From positions 62,001 to 126,000 of the forward strand of contig JAEWAK010000031.1 in the NCBI GenBank assembly GCA_023391695.1: a DNA stretch of 64,000 bases, given 5' to 3'. Below are positions 35,626-45,173 of this stretch, piece by piece. A program made the position numbers and the translations under genes. The notes below the pieces were generated by a model. It was not told the DNA's origin and made no database searches. It saw only the letters and a list, made by a program, of their open reading frames with translations. This DNA comes from Bacillota bacterium. GTDB lineage: Bacteria > Bacillota > Clostridia > Lachnospirales > Lachnospiraceae. Position 1 is the stretch's first letter, and the number at the start of each line of letters is the position of its first letter.

Positions 35626-36435
35626 TTAATAACCCCCGTTAATGACCGGTGTCCCCAAATATACATTGGTCGTATCCTTAAGTTCGTCATAATTTATAGC
35701 AACATGAATATTTATCTTGGTTCCCAGGGAAGTAACATATTCCTCCAATAAACCGCTGTAAGCATATATGGTAAAAAGATTTTCCTTTCTGTTCTCATAG
35801 GCTATTTTACCTTCCAGGCTGGAAATCATATTATCAGCGATTTTATTCATGTTACTAAGACTTAATTTTCCTTTATAACTGCTGCTTAACTGCATTGTTG
35901 TCTGGATATCCGTAGTGTCCAGGTCGTGGAATATTTTTTCTAATAAATCCCGGTATTTTAATACACTGTCCGCATTTTTATATAATTTAAGCCTTACGAT
36001 GAGGTAATGGTTCATTTCAGGTGTACCGGAAGAATTCTCATTCTCAATGCTGATGACCTTTAACAAAGTTTCGGCATTTTTCCCTTTTTTCTCCGCATAT
36101 ACCTCACTTTCATTATCGTTCCTGTTCACGGTTACTTCCTTATCAATCTCAAGGCCTATCTGGCCGGCTACATATAATATAAGCTCCTTTTTATCGGCTT
36201 CGCTTAAATATCTGTTTCCATAATCCGCCGTCATCTCCAGTTCAAAAGATGAAACTTCCGAATTGGTACTGACAAAGGCTTCCAATATATTGCTTTCCGG
36301 CCGAAGCAGTGCATTTACTGCAATCTGCATAATTACGGCAATCCATAATACACCTATTACATAAATTGTCAACTTTGATTTTTTGCCTGTTAACAATTGT
36401 TTCAGCTGCCCTGAAAGACTATTTGTTGCATTCAT
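35626..36435 (-). CDS. YwmB-family protein
   Basis: 269 residues from ATG 36435 (GGAGG, 8 nt) rather than 36495. One N-terminal membrane helix (about 22-42), then an extracytoplasmic domain ending VAINYDELKDTTNVYLGTPV, the conserved end of YwmB (fold likened to TATA-box-binding protein). Known from spore formers; function not established. Confidence 0.78.
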   Translation of the reverse strand: MNATNSLSGQLKQLLTGKKSKLTIYVIGVLWIAVIMQIAVNALLRPESNILEAFVSTNSEVSSFELEMTADYGNRYLSEADKKELILYVAGQIGLEIDKEVTVNRNDNESEVYAEKKGKNAETLLKVISIENENSSGTPEMNHYLIVRLKLYKNADSVLKYRDLLEKIFHDLDTTDIQTTMQLSSSYKGKLSLSNMNKIADNMISSLEGKIAYENRKENLFTIYAYSGLLEEYVTSLGTKINIHVAINYDELKDTTNVYLGTPVINGGY

Positions 36436-36684
36436 ATAGTTAACCTCCAAATGGTACAGGCACTCATTTCCATGTACCTTCCATAATAAGTCCAATTTCC
36501 GATTTCTAAGTTAAATAATCTTTTTCTGTATTCTAACCCAAATCTAGAAATTTATTCAAATGGAGTAAGGAGGACGCAATTTCCTGTAATGAATAGGATG
36601 TCAACATCTGCCTTTTACATTCGTGCGCATCCTGCCCGGAGGGCTTTTTATTTCATCAGGAAGTTCGGAAAACTTTTTGATGAA

Positions 36685-36725
36685 ACAAAAAAACAGCCTG
36701 CCAGAGTAAACAGACAGGTTGTTTC
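36685..36725 (-). terminator. Terminator of the sua5-ywlE-rpiB group
   Basis: AAACAGCCTG and CAGGTTGTTT arms; on the minus strand followed by T7, about 15 nt after the rpiB stop. Confidence 0.8.
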
Positions 36726-36739
36726 TATTATTGTACCGG

Positions 36740-37168
36740 TTAATCTTCTATTAATTTTATTCTGCGGATATGCCTCTCATCTTTGGAAAACGGTGTATCC
36801 AAAAAGGTATCCACAATTTTTAGCGCCAATCCGGGGCCGACTACTCTGGCACCCATGGCCAAAATATTGGCATCGTTATGGGATTTGGTTGCTTCCGCAC
36901 TAAAACAGTCGTGGCAGAGCGCCGCCCGGATTCCTTTGATTTTATTCGCCGCTATGGATATTCCGATTCCGGTTCCGCAAATCAGGATACCAAGCTCACA
37001 TTCCCTGCTTAAAACCGCTTCTGCCACTTTTTTGGCATATACCGGGTAATCACAGGATTCCCTGGTATAGGTTCCAAAATCTTTATATTCAATATTCCTT
37101 TCCTTTAAATGCTCCATTACTTCTACTTTCAGATCATAACCGCCATGGTCGCAGCCGATTGCTATCAT
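36740..37168 (-). CDS. rpiB: Ribose-5-phosphate isomerase B
   Basis: Interconverts ribose-5-phosphate and ribulose-5-phosphate (RpiB/LacAB family). 142 residues. IAIGCDHGGYDLK start, the catalytic Cys64 in LICGTGIGI, HNDANILAMG for substrate binding. The ATG overlaps the ywlE stop (ATGA, 37165-37168), so translation is coupled. The ywlC-ywlE-rpiB order is also found in Bacillus. Confidence 0.95.
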   Translation of the reverse strand: MIAIGCDHGGYDLKVEVMEHLKERNIEYKDFGTYTRESCDYPVYAKKVAEAVLSRECELGILICGTGIGISIAANKIKGIRAALCHDCFSAEATKSHNDANILAMGARVVGPGLALKIVDTFLDTPFSKDERHIRRIKLIED

Positions 37169-37623
37169 AATGTTTCCTCCTCGTTCAGTTTATATACGGT
37201 TTTTTTCACCAGACGTGCAAGTTCCACATAACATTCCTCATAATCAATTAATGTCCCCCCGTAAGGATCGGTTACATCCCCGCTTTCCCCTACAAACTCC
37301 TTAATGGTATACACATTATCGAAATAATGAAAATTTTCTACTATACTTTTTTTCTGTTTATCCGTCATGGTAAGGATAAGCGTATTCTCATCTATGTCCG
37401 ATAACTTTAAGCCTTTGGAAATATGGCCTTCCAATTGTAAATTATGACTTTTTAAAACCGTGTCAGCCTTGGGATTGGAGGGTTCCGAAAACAGAACTAC
37501 CAGGCCCCTTGACATGACCTTTATATCACTGTTGGTTTCCAGACTTTTATATATGGTTTCCGCCATCGGACTTCTGCAAGTATTACCGGTACATACAAAT
37601 ATGATTTTTTCATATTTTATCAT
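37165..37623 (-). CDS. ywlE: Low-molecular-weight protein-tyrosine/arginine phosphatase (YwlE-like)
   Basis: 152 residues from ATG 37623 (GGGAG, 5 nt). The active-site loop CTGNTCRSP (Cys11, Arg17) starts the chain and the general-acid loop is DVTDPYGG. Thr in the third position of the loop (CTGNT) is the YwlE-type signature linked to phospho-arginine hydrolysis, so it may act with McsB-like arginine kinase; none is in the window. The reading from 37635 is less likely. Confidence 0.88.
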   Translation of the reverse strand: MIKYEKIIFVCTGNTCRSPMAETIYKSLETNSDIKVMSRGLVVLFSEPSNPKADTVLKSHNLQLEGHISKGLKLSDIDENTLILTMTDKQKKSIVENFHYFDNVYTIKEFVGESGDVTDPYGGTLIDYEECYVELARLVKKTVYKLNEEETL

Positions 37624-37687
37624 ATAAACTCCCATCTGTGCGTATTGGGCACATACAAATCAGGACGTTGAAAAACTGCTTTAGTTT

Positions 37688-37770
37688 TTCAGCCTAGCTC
37701 CCATTGCATATCCGAAACCGGTGTTTCGGATACTGCCTAACATAAGACATTCTTTTTTTGAATGTCATTG
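37688..37770 (-). repeat. Decayed structured intergenic repeat (family of 3900 and 32299), copy 3
   Basis: CCCATTGCATATCCGAAACC, a CGAAAC/GTTTCG hairpin, then ATACTGCCTAACATAAG parallels copy 2 up to the hairpin, but the GTGGCA partner arm is lost. Further inverted repeats (TGAATTATG, TCATTCACACTAAC) continue to about 37960, filling the sua5-ywlE gap. Confidence 0.45.
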
Positions 37771-37965
37771 TTTAATCAGGGTGTGAATTATGCTTTTCAA
37801 TCATTCACACTAACGCCCATGCTTTTTGGACATATATCGCGAAGAATAGCCGCTTTTGCCAGTCTTCTAATGGCCTGCATGTCTTTCGCGAGACTATTCA
37901 CACTAACCTCTTTTCTGGATATACATTTCCCGATTGGACAATACGTAAACAGGCTTCTGCCTGCG

Positions 37966-39021
37966 TTAAACTTTTTCAATATGATATCCTGCTGCTTTCA
38001 GTAAACGGTTCATTATAGCTTGTCCTAAATGATTATTTTCAAAACTTTCCGTAAATATAAAGTCTGCTCCTTCCGAATCAAATTCACGTAAAATTTCAAA
38101 TAACCCCCTGGCTATGGTACTCTCATCTTTTCTGGTCCCTATGGTTTTGACCATTCCTTTATCATAGAAAGAAAATGTTTCATCCGTGGCTATAATCCCT
38201 ACCTTATAACCGGCCAAGAGCCTTTCTCCCGCAATTTTATTAATGGCATGGATCACATTCTCACTGTTTCCTTCGTAAATCGTAAGATCACCTTTCGGTG
38301 CATAATGTTTATATTTCATACCGGGTGCTTTCGGTTTAATACTTAAATCCTGTACCCTTGACAGGACTGCCCTGTCATATTCCACCTGGCCGATTACCTG
38401 TTTAATCATCTCTTCGGTAATATAACCGGGTCTTAATATGGACGGTACCTCGGCAGTAACATCAATGATCGTGGATTCCAGTCCAATCTCCACCATGCCC
38501 CCATCAATAATCATATCGATAATGCCATTCATATCTTCAATCACATGCTCTGCTCTGGTGGGACTGGGTCTTCCGGATATGTTGGCACTGGGTGCCGCTA
38601 TATAGATGCCGGAGGTCCGTATTAATTCATATGCAAGGGGATGGGAGGGCATTCTTATGGCGACCGTATCTAACCCGCCGGTTGTACTGTCAGGTACTTT
38701 ACTGCTTTTTTTAAATATTAAGGTAAGGGGTCCCGGCCAGAAAGCTTCCGCCAGTTTTTGCCCCTTTTCGGGAATATCCAAAGCCAATTCCTCCAAGGCT
38801 TTAAAATCGGCAATATGGATAATTAATGGGTTATCGGAGGGCCTGCCCTTTGCCGCATATATTTTTCTTGAGGCAAGAGGGTTTAAACCGTCTGCACCTA
38901 ACCCGTAAACCGTTTCCGTAGGGAAAGCCACCAGGCCCCCCATACGTAAAATCTCTGCTGCTTCTTTTAATTCCGTAATATTAAAATTACTGCTGTCTAT
39001 TGTTAAAATCTTTGTTTTCAT
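37966..39021 (-). CDS. ywlC: L-threonylcarbamoyladenylate synthase (Sua5/YwlC)
   Basis: Makes threonylcarbamoyl-AMP for the t6A37 modification of ANN-decoding tRNAs. 351 residues from ATG 39021 (GGGAG, 5 nt), with the YrdC domain first (GGLVAFPTETVYGLGADG, KGRPSDNPL, PSANISGRPSPT) and the C-terminal Sua5 extension (PGMKYKHYAPKG linker onward). It is the first gene of the set with ywlE and rpiB. A GTTTTCTGTG/CACAGAAAAC hairpin lies at 39072-39109 just 5'. Confidence 0.93.
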   Translation of the reverse strand: MKTKILTIDSSNFNITELKEAAEILRMGGLVAFPTETVYGLGADGLNPLASRKIYAAKGRPSDNPLIIHIADFKALEELALDIPEKGQKLAEAFWPGPLTLIFKKSSKVPDSTTGGLDTVAIRMPSHPLAYELIRTSGIYIAAPSANISGRPSPTRAEHVIEDMNGIIDMIIDGGMVEIGLESTIIDVTAEVPSILRPGYITEEMIKQVIGQVEYDRAVLSRVQDLSIKPKAPGMKYKHYAPKGDLTIYEGNSENVIHAINKIAGERLLAGYKVGIIATDETFSFYDKGMVKTIGTRKDESTIARGLFEILREFDSEGADFIFTESFENNHLGQAIMNRLLKAAGYHIEKV

Positions 39022-39172
39022 TCTTGCTCCCAAAGGTATACCTGCTGCATAATTTCGCGTGTGTAAACTTAAGTTTTCTGTGGCTTTTGCTGCTCCACTC
39101 ACAGAAAACACCTTGCGGTATCTATGTATGAACTGTAAACATTATAGCACTATATTTTTGATTATTCCATCA

Positions 39173-39901
39173 TTATTTGTCGACGGTATCATTCAGATAG
39201 GCAAGTAAACCCAGATGAATTGCCCAGGCCATTTTTTCCTGGTAGTTTTCATCAATTAATAAAGCCGCTTCCCCATTATTGGATAAATATCCGCATTCTA
39301 CGATTACAAGGGGACATTGTGACTTCTTTAGCATATAATAACTGTCATTGGCTTTCGCAACCCGCTTATTGCCATCCTGCAGGCTTTTCTTTAACTGATC
39401 CTGCATAGTCTCGGCGAATTCTTTTCCTTCTTTTGAATTGCTGAAATAGAATACCTGGGAACCCTTTATGCTTTCCTGGGTAAAACTGTTCTGATGTACG
39501 CTGACAGCAAGGGCCGCATTGCTGTTATTAATGAGATCCACACGTTTCCTCATATCAACGACTTTTTTATTGGAATCACTTTCCGAATAAAGTCCGGTGT
39601 CCTCTTCCCGTGTCATAATGACGTTAATATCATTTAACTCCAGTAAATCACGCAATTTCAGCGCAATACTTAAATTAATGTCCTTTTCCAGAGCTCCGTT
39701 AATTCCCACCTTGCCGGGATCCCTTCCGCCATGTCCTGCATCCAGTACAATGGTAAGCTGTTCTTTCTGCTTTGGGGAATCCGCCGCGGACCTTGCCCGT
39801 TTCATGACGTCAACGGCAGGATCCGCCAACAGCAGTATGGATAAACTGATCATGACTAAATACAGGATATTAAAATAATTTTTAAAACCTTTCTTTTTCA
39901 T
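39173..39901 (-). CDS. cwlD: N-acetylmuramoyl-L-alanine amidase, CwlD type
   Basis: Zn-dependent amidase (Amidase_3) that removes stem peptides to allow muramic-delta-lactam formation in spore cortex. 242 residues: N-terminal helix (7-25), ligand blocks LDAGHGGRDPG, GALEKDIN, SVHQNSF and catalytic VECGYLSN. The start has a weak ribosome binding site. It neighbours another cell-wall protein (GH18). The CwlD call rests on size, anchor and order; a vegetative amidase is possible. Confidence 0.85.
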   Translation of the reverse strand: MKKKGFKNYFNILYLVMISLSILLLADPAVDVMKRARSAADSPKQKEQLTIVLDAGHGGRDPGKVGINGALEKDINLSIALKLRDLLELNDINVIMTREEDTGLYSESDSNKKVVDMRKRVDLINNSNAALAVSVHQNSFTQESIKGSQVFYFSNSKEGKEFAETMQDQLKKSLQDGNKRVAKANDSYYMLKKSQCPLVIVECGYLSNNGEAALLIDENYQEKMAWAIHLGLLAYLNDTVDK

Positions 39902-39968
39902 ATATTATACCAGTATCATAATTTTAATATATTCTATGAAAGGAATTACCCTGCTATGAGTTCAGGTT

Positions 39969-41675
39969 TTACTTAATATATTTATTTACAACATCCCAGA
40001 TGGTTTCTTTTTCAAGTCCCAGCTTCCAGCAGGCGATTCCTGCCATATTAGCCTGGCTGATCAGTTTTAATTTGGCTTCGATGGAATCTTCCTCTTCCAG
40101 CCAGATTTTATAAGTAGAGCCGTCTTTTTCATATTCCCCATAATATTGACCGGCTTCCTCATCCCACTTCGGTTCAATTCCATTATCCTTAAGCAGTGCC
40201 TGAGCTCTTGACATGCCGTAGGCTTCGGAAGTAACTGTTAGTGTGCCGTTATCATCCATTGTTTCCTTCCACTGTCTCGTGTAAAAAGGAATTCCCATAA
40301 TGACCCTTTGTGCAGGGACCATTTCCAAAATGCCGTTAACCGCATTCTCAACAAAGCCGATGGATGCCACAGAACCGCTTTCCTCCGAACCGCCGTGATG
40401 TTCATCATAAGCCATAATGATTACATAGTCCGCCACCGTCCCCTGTTCTTCCCTGTCATAATAAACCGTATAGCTGCTGGGAACATAATTATCAATAGAT
40501 AATACGATTCCGTTATTCCTGCACAAGACGGAAAGCTCACGGATAAATTCGATATAATGGATACCCGCTTCGGAGGGAATATTTTCAAAATCAATATTGA
40601 TTCCGTCCAGTTTATACTCCTTCACCTCATCCATTAATCCCTTGATTAATTTCTCCCGCCTGGAGGTATGGGAAAGCAAATCAAACATATTTACATCCGT
40701 ACTGAAATCATCCACCAGTGCCCATACCTCAACCCCACGGGAATGGGCCTGTTTCACATAGTCTTTATCCGCAAGGGAAGCTATGGTGCCTTCCTTATCC
40801 GTTATCTTAAACCAGGTCGGGGATACCGTGGTTACACCCTGGGTTTTATTCAACAGGTTCAATAAATTATCATTGGCATCCATATTGGTTACCTGGTGCC
40901 AGACCAGGTTAATTGTCCCCTCCTGCTCAATATGGGTATATTCCGGTGCTTTAAAATCACTTTCTATCGCAGCATAATCGGATTCCTCCATATATTTGTT
41001 CTTTACATATCCGATAATGCCGTCTTCTGTCATAACCTTACTGAATCCGCCCTCGGGCACTTCATTGGTATCCACATAAGTTAAAAACTGATCCGGTTCC
41101 AATTCTGCCAGTATATCGCTTTTGATACTGGGCTCATATCTTAACTGGGTAGCTTTCATGGCCGTAGTGGCCAGATAATCTCCCCATTTATATTGTATCA
41201 CGATCCGGTCCGGTGACTGAAAAAACTCATAACGCATATCGGAGTACTGTTTTACAAAATCAACAGCTATATATACTATGCCATTCTTTACTGTTACAAT
41301 GGGATAATCCGCATCCTTCTTATCTTCATTCTCATAATAAATCGTACTGTCTGCTTCTGTTCTTATCACCTCGGTAGGTGTGGTGTAGCTTAAAAGCTTT
41401 TCATTATCATCCCAGTAAAACCGCTTATTCAGTACACCAATTACGGTATCATAGTCAAGATAAACCCTGCCGTCGTTTAATAAGGCTTTTTTTTCGTAAA
41501 TTTTATCCTGCATGATTACCATTACTTCATCCGTATCCAATTTATAATATTCCGTCAGCTCCATAACCTCGTCACTGGGTGTAAACTTCTTAATGATTGC
41601 TGCCCCTATTATTACCGCAATTAAAACCAAAGCAATGGTAGTTCCGATAATTGCATGCTTTGTTTTTCTATCCAT
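39969..41675 (-). CDS. GH18-family glycosidase with N-terminal anchor (YaaH/SleL-like)
   Basis: 568 residues. N-terminal membrane helix (8-30), a copper-amine-oxidase-N-like beta domain (about 40-160), an SH3-like segment (about 170-235), then a GH18 barrel with motif LDGINIDFENIP holding the catalytic Glu and AYDEHHGG. This layout resembles spore cortex-lytic or wall glucosaminidases. AGGAGG precedes ATG. It lies directly upstream of cwlD, suggesting a spore-wall role. Confidence 0.87.
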   Translation of the reverse strand: MDRKTKHAIIGTTIALVLIAVIIGAAIIKKFTPSDEVMELTEYYKLDTDEVMVIMQDKIYEKKALLNDGRVYLDYDTVIGVLNKRFYWDDNEKLLSYTTPTEVIRTEADSTIYYENEDKKDADYPIVTVKNGIVYIAVDFVKQYSDMRYEFFQSPDRIVIQYKWGDYLATTAMKATQLRYEPSIKSDILAELEPDQFLTYVDTNEVPEGGFSKVMTEDGIIGYVKNKYMEESDYAAIESDFKAPEYTHIEQEGTINLVWHQVTNMDANDNLLNLLNKTQGVTTVSPTWFKITDKEGTIASLADKDYVKQAHSRGVEVWALVDDFSTDVNMFDLLSHTSRREKLIKGLMDEVKEYKLDGINIDFENIPSEAGIHYIEFIRELSVLCRNNGIVLSIDNYVPSSYTVYYDREEQGTVADYVIIMAYDEHHGGSEESGSVASIGFVENAVNGILEMVPAQRVIMGIPFYTRQWKETMDDNGTLTVTSEAYGMSRAQALLKDNGIEPKWDEEAGQYYGEYEKDGSTYKIWLEEEDSIEAKLKLISQANMAGIACWKLGLEKETIWDVVNKYIK

Positions 41676-42536
41676 ACTAACCCTCCTGATATAATATAAA
41701 GATGACTATTCAGTTACTGCGTTTCTAACGAGCAGCGATCTTTTCCCAACCATTCTGAATAGTTACATATAAAGTACTTTTTTTAGGAAGCACTGATTCA
41801 CCTTTACTATTATAGCATTGAATTAACATACCGTCATTATTTAAATCGACTTTTTTATAAATTAATACCCATAAGTCTCCTCTGCAAACAGGAAAGCTGT
41901 ATTAATTTGCCACATATTGCAGAAACAGGAGCTGAATCTGTTACAGAATGTCAGAAAAGCGAGTTGTCCGCTTTTCACTACTGCTTTTAGTAGTTTCTTA
42001 AAATCTTAGTATGTCTATGGGGTTCTTTCCCTGCAAAATCCGACAATTACACCCGGAAGCCTCCTCCCCCTGCGGTAATATTCCTTCACGCCTTTATCCT
42101 GACAATATAAAAAGGATCGGGTATATTATGATACACCCAATCCTTTCATCAGGGTTTGCAGATGCTGTTTACAACAGCCCTAAAATATAAAATACCTGTG
42201 AGCCCGGTCCTTTTAAGTTCATCTTATCTAAGCAACTGCCTTTAGCATTGAGGATACGACAGACAGGCCCGATAAATAAGGTTATTTTGTTCCGGACAGT
42301 TTAATTGCAATCCATAAAAAGTGCCTATGACAACTTAATGTTATCTGCTGCTATATATTTTTTGGGATAAGAAGGCCATTTGTGATATGTTATACTTACC
42401 AAAGTAATGGATTTGCATTAAATCTTACACGTACATATATTAAAGTTTTTCTATATTATGATCCCTGTAATTTAAATCTTTTAAAATAAAGATTTTATTC
42501 ATATTGTAAAGAATTTATTTCATTATTAATACTCTG
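41676..42536. other. 861-bp intergenic region with hairpins, no gene seen
   Basis: Contains an AAAGGATCGGGT / ACCCAATCCTTT hairpin at about 42109-42145, a degenerate GCTGTT...AACAGC repeat relative at 42150-42180 and a CTACTG/TAGTAG hairpin near 41980. Searched by eye for 6S, SRP, tmRNA and T-box motifs; none recognised. Confidence 0.45.
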
Positions 42537-43166
42537 TTACCGGATTAATCTGCGGAAAAAATAAATTGCATCAGCAGACAGCACAAAAGGATCCGGCTCA
42601 TAGGGCATCCGGTATATTTTTCTCTGCAGCTTTTTGGCAGCCTCCTTTAATACTTTATTTTGTGCAAATGGAATTACATAGGCCCACTGCTCATTGTTTT
42701 TTATATGTGTCGTATTGGCTGCAAACCTTTCCAGCTCCTGCTTTTTCCAAACCGCAAGACTGCTTACCACAATTTTTATGTCACAGCGTAAAAATTCGTA
42801 TTTGTTTTTTGCCATATCCGTACCCAAATCCAGTATGATACAGTCGAAACTATCCCCCACTATCTCCGGAATTCCTTGTAAACTCTTGTTTTTATAAAAA
42901 GTTACCCGGCGGATGGTAAAAGAATCCTGTTTAAATGAATCTTCCGGTTCTTCAAAAAAATACTGTTCCAGATATTGCAGTTCATTCTTCGGACCGCATT
43001 CTAAAAAGGCAGTTTTCTGCCCCATATATTGGCTTAAATAATTAGCCAGTAAAATGCCCAGATGGGTTACGCCTGCACCGCTATGTGTACCGATTACTCC
43101 TATGATAAGTTTGCCCTGGATTCTCTCCCCTGCCAGTTTTTTCATTAATATCGGTTCTTTCCGCAT
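42537..43166 (-). CDS. ParA/MinD-like P-loop protein with degenerate Walker A
   Basis: 209 residues from ATG 43166 (GGAG, 6 nt); the longer reading to 43259 runs through a repeat. IIGVIGTHSGAGVTHLGILL (21-40) sits where ParA/MinD proteins have the deviant Walker A, but the GKT lysine is replaced (GVTH). A Walker B-like strand FDCIILDLGTD follows. The C-terminus YRMPYEPDPF matches the end of the kinase-fused domain of the next gene upstream, so the two are paralogues. Probably does not hydrolyse ATP normally; may bind a partner or membrane. Function unknown; CpaE/TadZ-like proteins are the nearest comparison. Confidence 0.65.
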   Translation of the reverse strand: MRKEPILMKKLAGERIQGKLIIGVIGTHSGAGVTHLGILLANYLSQYMGQKTAFLECGPKNELQYLEQYFFEEPEDSFKQDSFTIRRVTFYKNKSLQGIPEIVGDSFDCIILDLGTDMAKNKYEFLRCDIKIVVSSLAVWKKQELERFAANTTHIKNNEQWAYVIPFAQNKVLKEAAKKLQRKIYRMPYEPDPFVLSADAIYFFRRLIR

Positions 43167-43172
43167 ATTTAT

Positions 43173-43250
43173 CTCCATTCCTGCACATGTTTTTTTTTTG
43201 CGCATTTGAAGTTTGTGCTTAAGGTTCACAGGTACAAACTTTAAGTTTCT
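43173..43250 (-). repeat. GCRCATGTTTTTTT repeat, copy 1
   Basis: CCATTCCTGCACATGTTTTT, GCGCAT, then AAGTTTGT and ACAAACTT arms with CAGGT in the loop. Shares this order with 61801-61868. Immediately 5' of a minus-strand gene. Confidence 0.55.
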
Positions 43251-43296
43251 TACTGCCATGACGTCGCAGGCCCGGCTGCAGTTCTGCCGCTGATAA

Positions 43297-44646
43297 TCAG
43301 CTATAAATCAGATTCTTTATGAAATCCTCCAGATATTCATTCCCTTTCCAGTTAAACGGATCCGGTTCATAAGGAATCCGGTAACAGGCCAGTTTATCCA
43401 TATGTCTTACGATTTTTTTGAATTGAATTCCGTTTAAAAAGTTAAACAGGTACTTAATCCCTTCCTGTCCGCTTAACAGGCGCAGTACCTCTTCCGTGCT
43501 GCCTAATTCCCATTCTTTGGCACCGGCCAGGATAAGCTTTATATCCGCCTTAAGAAAATCCTCCAGATTATAATCATTAATACATCCGTAATCTATGACA
43601 GAAACCGTATTTTCTTCTTCCTTTGGTGGGGCAGTATTGCCGGATAATTGAAAACTGTGATTTTTTTCATAGATACCGTTGATTGTCTTTATATCCTGAT
43701 ATCTGTTAAGACTTGCAGAAATGTGGTTAGAATCATTGCTTTCCTTATAAAAAGCTTTTTTGCCGTTTTCATTAAAATACGTTGTGATAAGAAGGGCCAG
43801 ATGTGTTGTTCCAATCCTGTGCTGTGTCCCTGCTATTGCAATACTTATGGATTCCCTGGTTTTCGGCTTGCTGATCACTTTCTTCTGATTGATTCCCAAT
43901 AATTTATTTTTTAACATATGAACGGTTGGATACCGCAGGAATGAATTATACCGCAGGCATTGATTAATAATGTGCAGTAAAGGCTTGGTGCAATGTCTGT
44001 ATAACTCTTTCCGGTTCTTGCCCGGAAGGGGGTTATCATAAGCGTTTCCGGTAACCATATAATAAAGTAAGGCTCCGATCCCGTACACATCCGCCCGCTC
44101 ATCCGGTATATGTCCCGTATATAATTCAGGGGCCGCATACCCTCTGGTTCCCAATGAAAATTGTCTGTTCCCCAGATGTTTTTTAAAACCGGAAGCTCCA
44201 AAATCAATGAGTTTAACCGTATTATCCGAAATTATTATATTCTCCGGTTTTAAATCTAAATAAAGAACAGGATTATCAAGAGAGTAAAGATACTGCAATA
44301 AGTCACACAACTGTATTGCATAATTGATGATACGCGCTTCTCCAAGATTTTGGTACTGCTGTCTTAATACGTTTAAGGAAACTCCTTCTATATACTGTTC
44401 TATGATATAAGAGTTATGCGCATCCTCTTCAAAATCATAAATGACCGGTATACAGGAGTGTTTTAGATTTCTTAGAATATAGGCTTCATTAAGCAGCTGT
44501 TCATGGAGGACATTATCCTTACTGATCCGCTTAATTGCCCTGAGGGATTTTAACTTAATATGTTCCGCTAAGTAAACGTCAGCACTACCCCCTTGTCCTA
44601 ACGCTTTTATGATCCGGTATTTCTGAAACCATATCTGGTCTGTCAT
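43297..44646 (-). CDS. Ser/Thr protein kinase fused to a ParA-like domain
   Basis: 449 residues. Residues 1-255 are a Hanks-type kinase with all key residues: Gly loop GQGGSADV (17-24), Lys39, Glu54, catalytic Asp131 in YLDLKPEN, DFG 148-150, and YAAPELY. No membrane helix or PASTA domain. Residues 266-449 form a ParA/MinD-like domain with GTQHRIGTTH (273-282), again lacking the Walker lysine, a VSVIDYGC strand and a YRIPYEPDPF end. The stand-alone paralogue follows 130 nt downstream. Not in a Tad/Flp pilus context here. The kinase is likely active; its target may be the paralogue. Confidence 0.82.
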   Translation of the reverse strand: MTDQIWFQKYRIIKALGQGGSADVYLAEHIKLKSLRAIKRISKDNVLHEQLLNEAYILRNLKHSCIPVIYDFEEDAHNSYIIEQYIEGVSLNVLRQQYQNLGEARIINYAIQLCDLLQYLYSLDNPVLYLDLKPENIIISDNTVKLIDFGASGFKKHLGNRQFSLGTRGYAAPELYTGHIPDERADVYGIGALLYYMVTGNAYDNPLPGKNRKELYRHCTKPLLHIINQCLRYNSFLRYPTVHMLKNKLLGINQKKVISKPKTRESISIAIAGTQHRIGTTHLALLITTYFNENGKKAFYKESNDSNHISASLNRYQDIKTINGIYEKNHSFQLSGNTAPPKEEENTVSVIDYGCINDYNLEDFLKADIKLILAGAKEWELGSTEEVLRLLSGQEGIKYLFNFLNGIQFKKIVRHMDKLACYRIPYEPDPFNWKGNEYLEDFIKNLIYS

Positions 44647-44812
44647 TCTCTCCTTTCCTATTAGGTAAAATCTGCAAAAATAAGTTATCAGCTTTCCAAG
44701 ATCAACCAGGTTATCCTGCTTTTTATTATATACTATTCCGTTTTGTTACACAATAGTTTTTCCTTCGACTCTTTTAACAAACTTTTCTCACTTCTTTGTT
44801 CATATTGTTACC

Positions 44813-44974
44813 AGAGCGTGTCTGAAAACTGCTTGTGCCGGGCTAAATGATCCGCTTTGCGGGAGAAAAGAAACGATTTTAAGGGCATAGCGGGTCTGCG
44901 TTCCCAAAATCGCGACGCAGTATACCGCAAAGTGGGGCGTTCAGAACGGTTCAATGATTTTTCAAACACGCTCT
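44813..44974. repeat. About 160-bp palindromic repeat (GTGTCTGAAAAC element), copy 2
   Basis: AGAGCGTGTCTGAAAAC and TTTTTCAAACACGCTCT ends. Interior collinear with 24728-24886. The inner arm is CCGCTTT against AAAGTGG: relative to copy 1 a C-G pair has become T-A and an A-T a G-T, that is, pairing is conserved. It fills the gap before mecA (44647-45173). Confidence 0.8.
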
Positions 44975-45039
44975 AAGCCCCCATGTCATATTATGGGAAT
45001 TGAAGTAAGTATTTAATAAATCTTTCATAAATAATAATA

Positions 45040-45068
45040 TTGACTTTATTTCACATTTAAATTATACT
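45040..45068 (+). promoter_or_regulatory. mecA promoter
   Basis: TTGACT (45040-45045), 17-nt spacer, TATACT (45063-45068), 105 nt before the ATG. Confidence 0.7.
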
Positions 45069-45173
45069 TTGTTTACAACATAGCTAAAAGTGTCTTTACA
45101 TCTTAAAATAAAGCATGTTGCTACCCTTTAATCTATATATTCCAGGCCAGCACATAGAAAAGGATGTGATTCT

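Noticed and set aside
42100..42330. 6S or SRP RNA gene
   Set aside because: Hairpins exist, but neither the 6S central bubble nor the SRP GNRA/Alu motifs could be recognised.
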